Source of the DNA: GWC2-45-19 sp964358085
GTDB taxonomy: Bacteria > Patescibacteriota > Microgenomatia > CAZETR01 > Amesbacteraceae
Direction: 5' to 3'
DNA: 15,838 bases
Assembly (NCBI GenBank): GCA_964358085.1
Contig: CAYHNU010000011.1
Coordinates: 1-15,838, forward strand
Part shown: piece after piece, positions 1 through 7,893 of the stretch
Numbering within the stretch: position 1 is the first letter of the stretch
Layout: every line of letters begins with the position of its first letter
Translations under genes and position numbers: made by a program
The notes under the pieces: model-generated
Databases searched by the model: none
What the model saw: only the letters and a program-made list of their open reading frames with translations
Told to the model about the DNA's origin: nothing

Positions 1-3000
1 TCGGCAGTGGCTCCCACCCACAGATTATCCAAAGTGGCGATATCGCCTCCGGCCACATACAAGCCATAATTGGCCGTGGCTCCGGCGGTCAAACTATCGA
101 CGTAGATGCCATATTGGTTGGTTAAGACCCCGGCACCGGAGGTGACATTAAGTATTCTTAGAGCCGAGGCATCGGTGATGGTGGCATTGGTGGAATCAAT
201 TGGGGCCACCAGTGAGAGGGTAGTGGCTTTGTTGACTGTAGTGGCTGCGTCTGCGGCGATGGTGGCTCCGGTGAATACGACTGTTTCCATGAGTGAGGTG
301 ACGGCTGTGGGGGCAGTGAGAGTAATAATTCCCGGAGTCAGAGTAAGAAATGTCTTTTCGGCAGTAGCCGATGCTCCCAATGTAGCCGCAGATCCGGTCA
401 AGGTTAATTCACCAGTGGCGGAAAGAGAAAAGTCAGTATAATTAGTGGCTGACCCATTTGAGTCGTTGTAAGTTAATCTCAAAGAATCCCCCGTGGCATG
501 ATTAATTTCCAAAGCCGCGTCCGGTCCCGTCGTCCCGATGCCGACCTGCCCGGCCGTAGTCAAGACGAAGGCGGGCGTTGCCGATCCAGCGGCCAGCTGG
601 ATATTTCCTGTGGTGGTTCCACCCAGATTGAGTGTTTGCATGGCTGTTGAAGCAATTGTTGGGGTGCCGTAGAGAGTGAGAGCGCCGGAGACCGAAGCGG
701 CGTTGGCGATGGTGGTGGTGCCGGTAGTTGCGCCAATATTAAGAGCGGTGGCAGCCCCGGCAAAGTTGACGGTAGTAGCAGTGGTATTGACTAGAGCAAA
801 GGTAGTGGAGCCAGTAGTCAGACTGGTGGTAACGGCGGGGGAGGTCAGGGTTTTGGTGCCGGCAAAGGTTTGGGTGGTGGTGCTGACTATTCCGCCGTAA
901 GTTCCGTCGGCTGGTTGCAAATTAAGGGCTTGGCCGACTAAAGTCATGCCATTGGCGTTGGGGGTGGAACCGATGGCGGACAGAGTCAGATCACCGGTGT
1001 TGGTGCCGGAGAGATTGCTGCCGGAAACAGCTCCGGCACAAACCAGGGCACCGGTGGAGTTGGTGATGGTACAGCCGGTGGACCCGGAGCCACCGCCGAT
1101 TAAGATATCTCCAGTTCCGGTATTGTTAAGATTTAAAGCGTCACTTCCTTTGGCATCAATGGAGAGGGCAATATCGGTGTCAGATCCGGTAGCCGCAAGG
1201 GTGACTATGCCTGCGGCTGCGGCATTGGTCAGAGTCAGCTCATTAACAGCGCTGGCGGTAGTGGTAAAGCGCAAGTATTCATTGCCACCACTGTCTAAAA
1301 TGTCCCCCCCGTTTATCTGCAAGTCATCGGCAATCACTGTTTTTGTTCCGGTATTATCAATCGTTAAGTTTCCTGATGAATCTGTTGTGAAACTGGAGTA
1401 AACAGTCCCGTCAGTGTAGGTCAGTCTTAACTGTTCGGTGGTTGCTAAAGAATCAAGTTTGGCATCTGGCCCCGTCGTCCCGATGCCGACGTTGCCGTCA
1501 CTTTGAATCGTGACCACATCCGTCACAATGGTGGTAGGCGATGCTGTATATCCCAAACCCATTTTCGAGGTTGTACCAGAATTGTAAGTACTTAGTCCCA
1601 TGTAATAATTACCACCATTATTTCCAACCAGACGGTTGTATGCGGTTGTTCCAGAAAAATAAAGTGCAGGAACAATGTTTCCACCAATTTCTAATTTTGT
1701 ACTCGGCCCCGTCGTCCCGATGCCGACGTTGCCGGATTGGTCGATGACGAAGGGGGTGGTGTCGGAGGCGGCGTCTTCGACCAGCAGGGCATTAAAGGCG
1801 CCGGTTTGGGTAATGGTCATGGCTACTGTGGCCGAGGTGGTAGCTGCCAGAACGTCGTTGGTGAAGGCGGGAGAGAGGACTCCGGCAGAGCGGGTCCAGT
1901 AGCCATTTTGGCCCGTGGCAGTTGAATCCGTGATGACGTTGTTAACGTATAAATTGTCCCAGGGCAGGGCAGAGGCCCCTAAATCATTGGTGCCGGTGGT
2001 GCCAATGGGAATGAGATCGGAGTCGAGGGCCACCCGGCCGGTAAAGGTCATGGCATCAGTGATGGCATTACCCAGAGTGATGGTATCGGAATTGACGGTC
2101 AGAGTACCGTTGGCAGTGAGAGTGCCTGTCGTGGTCAGAGCATTATTGACAGTAGTAGTGCCGGTGCCGGCTCCCAAAGAGACAGTGGTGGCAGCGCCAC
2201 CCAAGTTAAGAGTAGTAACAGTAGCATTCAAGAGATTGAAAGTAGTGGCGGTAGAAGTCAGATCTCCGCCATTGATGGCAATATCGGTGGTGGTGGTGAG
2301 ATCGCCATTGACGGTCAGGGCGTTGGCGGCCAAGGATAATAAATCGGTGTCGGTAGTCAGGCCAATGGTGGTGCCGTCAAAATTGAGGGAATCCAGAGTA
2401 AAGACACCAGCGTCGGTGAAAGTGGCATAGGGAGTACCGGCGTCAGAAATAGTGAAGTCACCGGTACTTGATAAATTAACATCGGCGTTACTGGAACTGG
2501 AAACCGTGAGAGATAGATTTCCCGTGCGTCCCAAAGTCATGACTGTAGTTCCCGAAGCCGAAGCTACCAATATATTTTGGTCGCCGGTTTCGTTAAAAAT
2601 ATTAAGGGCTTTTCCGGTAACAGCTCCCGATGAAGTCAATCCTCCGCTGAAAGTGGTAAGAGTGGAAGTGGTGGCGCCACGGCCAGTTACGGAAGCTAGG
2701 GTATCGGCTTCAGTGGCCGTCAAAGTTAGGGTTCCCCCCAGAGATACAGCACCACCACCGGTTAAAATTCCACCGGAATTAATGGTGACACTGGAATTGG
2801 CCAAATCAGCATTAGCGATACTAGCATTGACGATGGAGGTACTGTCGACGCTGGCCGTTGAGATTAGGCCATTGTGGTCAACGGTAAATTTAGTTACACC
2901 GGAGGCTGAAGCGGTAAGCAAGTTTTGGTCAGTACCGGTATCGTTGAAAACAGCTAAAGCCTTGCCCGTTTTGGTGCCGGAGACAGTAAATTTACCAATA

Positions 3001-6000
3001 TCATCGGCTGTAGTGGCCGAGCCGATGAGTAAATTATATGCGGCAGAATCGGGAAAGAGACTGGAGCCGGATAAAGTCCAGGGTCCTAAATTTCCAGTAG
3101 TGGTAACGTCGGTCCAGCTGCCTACACCATTGGCGTCGGAAATGAGAGCGTAACCGGAACCGGGAGTGGTGGTGAGTTTGAAAGCCGGAGTGACCAAAGT
3201 ATTAGTACTGCCGATTTGAATATTGCCGGTATTAGTGTCTCCGAGAGTTAAAGATTTCATGGCTGTAGCAGCAATCGTGGGAGTAGTAAACAGAGTGAGG
3301 GAGCCGGCAGCGGTGGCGGTGCCATCGGATTGAATGGCAAGGTATTTGGAAGTGGAACCAAAATTGGTGACCGAGAAGACATCGGCCGTACCTCCGGAAG
3401 CTTGGGCAATGCGCAGGCCAGTGGTAGCGACTCCGGTGGGCAGAATGGTTTGGGTAGAGGTGGGATCGGTGAGGACACAGTCGGTACACCCAGAGCCTCC
3501 GGAGATACTACCCCAAGTGGGGAGTCCGCCGGAAACTATCAAAACTTGGCCGGTGCTGCCGACGGTGCGTTGGGCCAGGGTGGTGGTGGTGTCAGCGTAG
3601 AGCAGTTGCCCCGCCACATATGAAGAAAAACCAGTCCCGCCTTGGATAGCGGCGACGGTACCGCTGGAGGTAAGGTTTTTATTAGCATCGGTAAAGGCCA
3701 CTTTAGATGCTGTTAGACCTGGCAAATTAATATTGCCGGTGGAAGTACCGCCAATAGTCAGAGTTTGATTTTTGGTGGTTTGAATGGTTCCGGCAGAATC
3801 AAAAGTTAGGTTACCGGCGGTTGTCGCAGAACCGGTGTCAGCAAAGACTTGAAATTTGGCACTGGCGGTGGCGGTAGCTCCGATAGTTAAATCGTCAGTG
3901 ATATTTAGAGGTGAAAGAACTCCTGCGTTTCTTTGCCACCAGCCAATGGTGCCGGAGGTGCCGTTGGGAAAGACGTTGGTGACATATAAATTATCCCAGG
4001 GGAGGGAGCTAGATCCTAGATCATTGGTGCCGGTGGTGTCGATGGGGACGAGATCGGAATCGGCGGCCACGCGGCCGGTAAAAGTAATGGCATCGGTTAT
4101 AGCGTTACCGATAGTGAGATCATTATTAATCGTGGTTGTGCCGGTGGTGGCGCCGATATTGAGAGTGGTGGCGCCGGTGACAAAATTGAAAGTGGTGGCG
4201 CTGGTAGTTAAATCCCCACCATTGACAGCCAGGTCGCCAGAGACGACAGTGTTGGCATTGTTGATAGTGGCGGTGCCGGTGCCGGCTCCAATGGAAAGGG
4301 TGGTAGCGGCGCCACCAAAATTGATGGTGGTGGCAGTGGATTGGAGTAAATTGAATGAAGTAGCAGACGAAGTAAGGTCGCCGCCATTAACGGCGATATC
4401 ACCTCCCACCGTAAGTCCGTCGACAATGGTGACGTCGTTGCCGATGGCGGTTAGAGCAGTAATATTCCCAGGGGCGAGAACAATGTTGCCGGTGCTAGCA
4501 TTACCTAAAGTGAGGCTTTGCATTCCAGTGGAAGCAATAGTGGGAGTAGTGTAGAGAGTGAGAGCTCCTGATATGGTGGCAGAGGATTGGCCGGTGAGAA
4601 CTCCGGTAATGTTGGCAGTACCCGTAGTGATGATATTGCCGGTGTCGCCAAAGACTTGGAATTTAGCGCTACTAGTGGCAATGCCGCCAATGGTCAAGTC
4701 ATCAGTGATATTGGAAGGGGACAAAACCCCGGAATTTCTTTGGATCCAGCCGGCTGTGCCACTGCCAGTTCCACCAACCCAAGTGGGTACGCCGCTCACG
4801 GCCACTAGAGTTTGACCGTCCGTGCCAACTCCAAGCTTGGCCAGGGTATTGGCAGCCGAAGCGTATAAAATATCGCCGGCGGTGTAAGAGGTTTGGTTGG
4901 TGCCGCCATAAATTTCGCCAATTTTGGTACCTTGCCAAGTTCCGGCGCTAACAACGCCCGTCGTGCCTTTGACCTGAAACAGGGCCGAGGAGGTGGCCGT
5001 GGCGCCCAAAATGAGATCGTCGGCAATGTTTAGGGGGGAAAGAACTCCGGAAGTGCGTTGCCAGTTGGAACCCGAGGTAGCCCAACTACCACTGACCTTG
5101 ACATACAGGGAGCTTCCGGCTACAGCGTCAGAACGAAAGTAGTAGTCGCCATTGGCGCCGTTGGCGTCAGAGGGAACTCCGGTGCTGGAAAAGAAGGTAG
5201 CATTATTTTGAAGTTTTAAGCCGGCACTAAATCCTGTGGCGGCGAGGTTGAATAGGCCAGTATTGGTAAGTTTTAATAATAAATTACCAGATTGAGAAGC
5301 GGTAAAAACGTCGCGGTTGGTATCGCTGTCGATAGCTAATTTAGCGGCACCTGTTGCTGTGCCAATGGAAACTATGTCGCCGGCAGTGGTCAAACGGAGG
5401 ATAGTGCCGTCGTCGGTCCAGCCGGAGGTAGTGACATCTGTTTTGGTGGCGGCGATGGTAACTTTTTTATCAGAAGTAGAGAGGGTGACATTGTCTCCGG
5501 CGGCCAGCTCTAAAGTATCGGTTTTGGAGCCTGCGGAAATGGTATTGGATCCAACTTTGATGTTTTTAAAGATTTTAAGATCAGTAGTCTGGTCGGTGGC
5601 GGAAATGGTGGGGTTTTGCCCGCCGGTAACTGTAATGTTGTCGCCGGCCTTGAGAGAATAGAGAACGTTGGGAGCGGTGATATCTTTGACGAATTCAGAC
5701 GGGATGTTAACTTTGAAAAGCAGATCTTCAACGGTGGTTTGGGAAGCGAGCACCGCGCCAGCGGCGCCGTTGATAGTTGATAGTTCATAGTTCATAGTAG
5801 AGACCGCGGAGGGACGACGGAGAGTAGAGATCAGAGATTGGAGATTAGAAATTAGGGGAGCCGGAGAAGGAATGAGGCCGGAACGAACGGCGGTGAAAGA
5901 GGCTGCAGAAATCATGAGGGCGACTAGAATCCCGTACAAGACGTGTTTCTGGGGGAAAGAGAGATGAAGCTTGGGCCGGGGGGCAGGCGGGGTGGCGGGG

Positions 6001-6182
6001 GATTGAACTCGAGGCTGATTTATTAAGTTTCGGATGCAGGTTATGTCTTCTGGAGAATATCTTCTTTGGCCACCAATAGTTCGGGAGGAGGTAATTTTAC
6101 CTTGACGTTCCCAGAGACGGAGAGTAACGGCGGCGACTCCTAAAATTTTCGCGGCGTCCTTAATTGAGTAATTTTTAAACAT
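1..6182 (-). CDS. Giant membrane-anchored fibre-like surface protein with N-terminal MerR-type HTH (3' end outside window)
   Basis: The frame is open from the ATG at 6182 to the left edge, at least 2060 codons without a stop. Three repeat copies 945 and 237 bases apart lie in the same phase, which supports one intact frame. Residues 1-53 form a MerR-type winged HTH (YSIKDAAKILGV, TLRLWERQGKI, RTIGGQRRYSPEDI). Residues 54-80 are proline-rich and basic, and residues 81-99 are a hydrophobic helix. This predicts the N-terminus inside and the rest outside. From about residue 150 on there are Thr/Gly/Ala/Ser-rich beta modules like those of phage tail fibres: LKAGDNITV, GGTGFSSY with a following LLYA, VGIGTTGP, NDLG with a following PWDNLYV. 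Such proteins often end in a self-cleaving chaperone domain, but that end is not visible. The likely role is surface attachment, with the HTH either regulatory or a cytoplasmic anchor. The start has no Shine-Dalgarno. Confidence is high for the frame and domain order, low for function. Confidence 0.88.
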   Translation of the reverse strand, partial: MFKNYSIKDAAKILGVAAVTLRLWERQGKITSSRTIGGQRRYSPEDITCIRNLINQPRVQSPATPPAPRPKLHLSFPQKHVLYGILVALMISAASFTAVRSGLIPSPAPLISNLQSLISTLRRPSAVSTMNYELSTINGAAGAVLASQTTVEDLLFKVNIPSEFVKDITAPNVLYSLKAGDNITVTGGQNPTISATDQTTDLKIFKNIKVGSNTISAGSKTDTLELAAGDNVTLSTSDKKVTIAATKTDVTTSGWTDDGTILRLTTAGDIVSIGTATGAAKLAIDSDTNRDVFTASQSGNLLLKLTNTGLFNLAATGFSAGLKLQNNATFFSSTGVPSDANGANGDYYFRSDAVAGSSLYVKVSGSWATSGSNWQRTSGVLSPLNIADDLILGATATSSALFQVKGTTGVVSAGTWQGTKIGEIYGGTNQTSYTAGDILYASAANTLAKLGVGTDGQTLVAVSGVPTWVGGTGSGTAGWIQRNSGVLSPSNITDDLTIGGIATSSAKFQVFGDTGNIITTGTANITGVLTGQSSATISGALTLYTTPTIASTGMQSLTLGNASTGNIVLAPGNITALTAIGNDVTIVDGLTVGGDIAVNGGDLTSSATSFNLLQSTATTINFGGAATTLSIGAGTGTATINNANTVVSGDLAVNGGDLTTSATTFNFVTGATTLNIGATTGTTTINNDLTIGNAITDAITFTGRVAADSDLVPIDTTGTNDLGSSSLPWDNLYVTNVFPNGTSGTIGWWQRNAGVLSPLNITDDLTIGATATASAKFQVFADTGSATTAGNLTFDSAGTIQTTKNQTLTIGGTSTGNINLPGLTASKVAFTDANKNLTSSGTVAAIQGGTGFSSYVAGQLLYADTTTTLAQRTVGSTGQVLIVSGGLPTWGSISGGSGCTDCVLTDPTSTQTILPTGVATTGLRIAQASGGTADVFSVTNFGSTSKYLAIQSDGTATAAGSLTLFTTPTIAATAMKSLTLGDTNTGNIQIGSTNTLVTPAFKLTTTPGSGYALISDANGVGSWTDVTTTGNLGPWTLSGSSLFPDSAAYNLLIGSATTADDIGKFTVSGTKTGKALAVFNDTGTDQNLLTASASGVTKFTVDHNGLISTASVDSTSIVNASIANADLANSSVTINSGGILTGGGAVSLGGTLTLTATEADTLASVTGRGATTSTLTTFSGGLTSSGAVTGKALNIFNETGDQNILVASASGTTVMTLGRTGNLSLTVSSSSNADVNLSSTGDFTISDAGTPYATFTDAGVFTLDSLNFDGTTIGLTTDTDLLSLAANALTVNGDLTTTTDIAINGGDLTSTATTFNLLNATVTTLNLGGAATTVSLGAGTGTTTVNNALTTTGTLTANGTLTVNSDTITLGNAITDAMTFTGRVALDSDLIPIGTTGTNDLGASALPWDNLYVNNVITDSTATGQNGYWTRSAGVLSPAFTNDVLAATTSATVAMTITQTGAFNALLVEDAASDTTPFVIDQSGNVGIGTTGPSTKLEIGGNIVPALYFSGTTAYNRLVGNNGGNYYMGLSTYNSGTTSKMGLGYTASPTTIVTDVVTIQSDGNVGIGTTGPDAKLDSLATTEQLRLTYTDGTVYSSFTTDSSGNLTIDNTGTKTVIADDLQINGGDILDSGGNEYLRFTTTASAVNELTLTNAAAAGIVTLAATGSDTDIALSIDAKGSDALNLNNTGTGDILIGGGSGSTGCTITNSTGALVCAGAVSGSNLSGTNTGDLTLSAIGSTPNANGMTLVGQALNLQPADGTYGGIVSTTTQTFAGTKTLTSPAVTTSLTTGSTTFALVNTTATTVNFAGAATALNIGATTGTTTIANAASVSGALTLYGTPTIASTAMQTLNLGGTTTGNIQLAAGSATPAFVLTTAGQVGIGTTGPDAALEINHATGDSLRLTYNDSNGSATNYTDFSLSATGELTLTGSAATLGASATAEKTFLTLTPGIITLTAPTAVTSLMETVVFTGATIAADAATTVNKATTLSLVAPIDSTNATITDASALRILNVTSGAGVLTNQYGIYVDSLTAGATANYGLYVAGGDIATLDNLWVGATA
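1468..1734 (-). repeat. Two identical 30-bp direct repeats flanking an in-frame 79-codon cassette
   Basis: Positions 1468-1497 and 1705-1734 are identical over 30 bases. A third copy with the same 20-base core lies at 526-545. They encode the fibre signature VGIGTTGP. The spacing is 237 bases (79 codons) between the close pair and 945 bases (315 codons) to the third, so recombination between any two would keep the reading frame. The copies use ACG and GGG codons for Thr and Gly, while the surrounding gene mostly uses ACC/ACT and GGC/GGA. That suggests recent copying or import. Confidence 0.85.
4646..5071 (-). repeat. Fibre module repeats of the GVLSP/DDLTIG/FQV type (first two of four)
   Basis: Within the giant protein a module recurs with the pattern WxRxxGVLSP, then NITDDLTIG, then ATSSAKFQV. 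Copies lie near 4965-5071 and 4646-4755 here, near 3835-3945, and in degenerate form near 1790-1910. The copies are similar but not identical, so this is old duplication and drift. Between the first two lies a GGTNQTSY / ILYA / PTWVG module (about 4771-4916). Its partner GGTGFSSY / LLYA / PTWG lies at about 3505-3648. These are familiar building blocks of trimeric beta-helical fibres. Confidence 0.7.
5770..5797 (-). repeat. Tandem heptamer array inside the giant gene (4 units)
   Basis: On the plus strand the units are TTGATAG, TTGATAG, TTCATAG, TTCATAG. They encode MNYELSTI on the minus strand, just outside the membrane helix, in the linker to the fibre part. Confidence 0.8.
5820..5854 (-). 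repeat. Second tandem heptamer array inside the giant gene (about 5 units)
   Basis: Plus-strand units are GAGAGTA, GAGATCA, GAGATTG, GAGATTA, GAAATTA, the end units being more divergent. They encode ISNLQSLISTL on the minus strand, also in the linker after the membrane helix, only 22 bases from the other array. Confidence 0.7.
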
Positions 6183-6205
6183 GGGCAGATTTTATTGAGG
6201 CTGAA

Positions 6206-6231
6206 TTATCAAGTTTGATCAGGTTTTATCA
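6206..6231 (-). promoter_or_regulatory. Three 10-bp-phased direct repeats in the leader of the giant gene
   Basis: On the minus strand the hexamers TGATAA, TGATCA and TGATAA begin exactly 10 bases apart (plus-strand 6226-6231, 6216-6221, 6206-6211). They are followed by similar bases (AACC, AACT, TTCA). The array lies just downstream of the putative minus-strand promoter and about 24 bases ahead of the giant gene's start. Repeats on one helical face are typical of protein-binding iterons. A binding site for the gene's own HTH is a natural guess but is not shown. Confidence 0.5.
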
Positions 6232-6240
6232 GCTTACTCA

Positions 6241-6269
6241 TTTATGGTGTATATTAATATAAGTGTCAA
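6241..6269 (-). promoter_or_regulatory. Putative sigma70-type promoter for the giant HTH-fibre gene
   Basis: On the minus strand a perfect TTGACA (plus positions 6264-6269) is followed by a 17-bp spacer and CATAAA (6241-6246), a 4/6 match to the -10 consensus. The spacer contains the perfect dyad ATATTAATAT (6251-6260). Transcription would start near 6234, leaving a leader of about 50 bases. The box match is good at -35 and weak at -10. Confidence 0.45.
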
Positions 6270-6287
6270 TAGTCATTTAGTCGATAA

Positions 6288-6314
6288 TTGAGTACTTTTT
6301 GTTTGTGATACAAT
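6288..6314 (+). promoter_or_regulatory. Putative promoter for argS and the downstream operon, close to the start codon
   Basis: TTGAGT at 6288-6293 and TACAAT at 6309-6314 are separated by 15 bp, with ATAAAAGT and then the argS ATG at 6321. The -10 element ends only six bases before the ATG, so transcription would begin at or next to the start codon. No Shine-Dalgarno lies upstream of argS. This fits a leaderless transcript of the kind described for Deinococcus and actinobacteria. The spacer is shorter than ideal, so the -35 box is doubtful. Confidence 0.45.
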
Positions 6315-6320
6315 AAAAGT

Positions 6321-7883
6321 ATGCTGATTAGGGACAAATTGGAACAAGTATTGGGTTCGAAGCTGGAACACCCGGAGAGGGAGGAGTGGGGAGATTACGC
6401 GGTATTTCTAAAACCCGGAAAAGAAGCAGACGCTGTTATAGAAAAGTTGGAAAAGCTGGAATTTGTAAAAGAAGTGTCCCGGGTTGGCGGATTTATCAAT
6501 ATCAAGTTGGAAATTCGGTATCTTGTTGATCAGTTAGAGAGGGTGACAAAAATAAAACCGAAGCTAAAGGGCCAAAAAATAATGGTTGAATTTACGGACC
6601 CCAATCCATTTAAGGAGTTGCACATCGGCCATTTGTATAGCAATGTGGTCGGGGAGGCTATCTCCAGACTGTTTGAAGCTTCCGGAGCTACCGTAAAAAG
6701 GGCGTGTTATCAAGGGGACGTGGGAATGCATGTTGCCAAGGCGATTTGGGGAATGCAACAGTTAAAAGTCAAAAAAGATTTAAGCGCTAAGTTATTGGGA
6801 GAAGCGTATGCTTTGGGGGCGGCGGCGTTTGAGGACAATCCCAAGGTGGCTGCGGAAATTAAAGAGCTGAATATAAAATTATATGAAGCTAAATCTGCGG
6901 AAATTATGAAATTATATAACTTAGGTAAACGATGGAGTTTGTTATACTTTGATAGTTTATACAAAAGACTGGGAACAAAGTTTGATTTTATGTATTTTGA
7001 ATCGGACGCGGGTAAAAAAGGATTGAAAGTTGTAGAAGAAGGATTGAGTAAGGGCGTGTTTAAAAAAAGCGAGGGAGCAGTTGTTTTTGAGGGGGAGATG
7101 TATGGATTGCACACCAGGGTGTTCATAAATTCCCAAGGATTGCCTACTTATGAAGCTAAAGAGCTGGGGTTGGCGCCGACTAAGTTTGCGGATTTTCCTT
7201 ATGATCTATCGGTGGTGATCACCGGCAATGATATAAATGATTACTTTAGAGTGCTTTTGAAATGTTTAGATCTACTTTACCCGGATTTGGCGAAACGGAC
7301 CAAACACATAGGGCATGGAATAGTGAAGCTGCCGGGAATGGCCAAAATGGCCAGTCGGAAGGGGAATGTCCTGACGGCAGAATGGCTATTGGACGAGGCC
7401 AAGAAGAAGGTGCTGGAGATTGCTTCTGACGCTACAGATCCTGACGTTGTGGGAGTAGCGGCGGTTAAGTATGCCATGTTGAGAAGTGGAATAGGGAGGG
7501 ATATTGAATTTGATCTGGACAAGTCGGTGAGCTTTGAAGGCAGCTCGGGGCCGTATTTGCAGTATACTTATGCGAGAACACAGAGTGTTCTGAAAAAGGC
7601 TCAAGGTTCAGGGTTCAAGGTTCAATTAAGTCTTAACGAGAAGGAACTTCGAGTTTTGAGGTGGATTTATAGGTGGCCGGAGGTGGTGGAAGAAGCGGCG
7701 GAGAGGCTGGCCCCTAATTTAATCTGCAGTTTTATATACGAACTAGCCCAGAGATTCAATAGTTTTTATGCGAAGCATACGATTTTAAAGAGTGAGTTTA
7801 GATTGGCCTTGACCAGGGGCGTGGGACAAGTACTGAAAATGGGGCTGGAGATGTTGGGGATAAAAGCGCTGGAAAAGATGTAG
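6321..7883 (+). CDS. argS: Arginyl-tRNA synthetase
   Basis: This class I synthetase attaches arginine to tRNA-Arg in the cytoplasm. Residues 90-104 carry the ArgRS catalytic start EFTDPNPFKELHIGHL with an intact HIGH motif (101-104). The KMSKS-equivalent loop is MASRKGN (343-349), a form common in ArgRS. A DALR-type anticodon-binding helical domain begins around QYTYARTQSVLKKA (414-427), and the protein ends LGIKALEKM, close to the usual family ending. At 520 residues it is somewhat shorter than the usual 550-580; the N-terminal tRNA-D-loop domain (1-85) is compact. A 28-bp heptamer repeat at 7598-7625 adds the short segment AQGSGFKVQ in the C-terminal domain. The start follows a -10 element directly and has no ribosome-binding site. 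It is first in the gene train, ten bases before the next start. Confidence 0.96.
   Translation: MLIRDKLEQVLGSKLEHPEREEWGDYAVFLKPGKEADAVIEKLEKLEFVKEVSRVGGFINIKLEIRYLVDQLERVTKIKPKLKGQKIMVEFTDPNPFKELHIGHLYSNVVGEAISRLFEASGATVKRACYQGDVGMHVAKAIWGMQQLKVKKDLSAKLLGEAYALGAAAFEDNPKVAAEIKELNIKLYEAKSAEIMKLYNLGKRWSLLYFDSLYKRLGTKFDFMYFESDAGKKGLKVVEEGLSKGVFKKSEGAVVFEGEMYGLHTRVFINSQGLPTYEAKELGLAPTKFADFPYDLSVVITGNDINDYFRVLLKCLDLLYPDLAKRTKHIGHGIVKLPGMAKMASRKGNVLTAEWLLDEAKKKVLEIASDATDPDVVGVAAVKYAMLRSGIGRDIEFDLDKSVSFEGSSGPYLQYTYARTQSVLKKAQGSGFKVQLSLNEKELRVLRWIYRWPEVVEEAAERLAPNLICSFIYELAQRFNSFYAKHTILKSEFRLALTRGVGQVLKMGLEMLGIKALEKM
7598..7625 (+). repeat. Tandem heptamer array inside argS (4 units)
   Basis: Four consecutive 7-bp units read GGCTCAA, GGTTCAG, GGTTCAA, GGTTCAA. 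They encode roughly AQGSGFKVQ at the junction of two helices in the anticodon-binding domain, a place that should tolerate extra residues. Going from one unit to four adds 21 bases, which keeps the frame. Confidence 0.75.
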
Positions 7884-7893
7884 AATAAAGTTA

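Noticed and set aside
946..4554. Long plus-strand open frames opposite the giant gene (for example 946-1401, 1915-2430, 2452-3153, 3856-4554)
   Set aside because: They are Val/Pro/Ala-rich mirror images of the Thr/Gly/Ala repeats on the minus strand, have no ribosome-binding sites, and resemble no family. The minus-strand frame is continuous and recognisable.
5770..5854. CRISPR array
   Set aside because: The repeats are 7 bp, directly tandem without spacers, and lie in a coding frame. No cas genes are present.
1..6182. Prophage tail-fibre gene
   Set aside because: The repeat modules are phage-like, but the N-terminal HTH plus membrane helix and the absence of any phage genes nearby argue for a cell-surface protein. 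The missing 3' end could still carry a phage-type processing domain.
6183..6320. Small gene or RNA gene in the divergent intergenic region
   Set aside because: No open frame with a start signal and no stable RNA fold are evident; the content fits promoters and operator-like repeats.
6564..7604. Minus-strand open frames inside argS
   Set aside because: They overlap a clear aminoacyl-tRNA synthetase in full and encode no recognisable domain.
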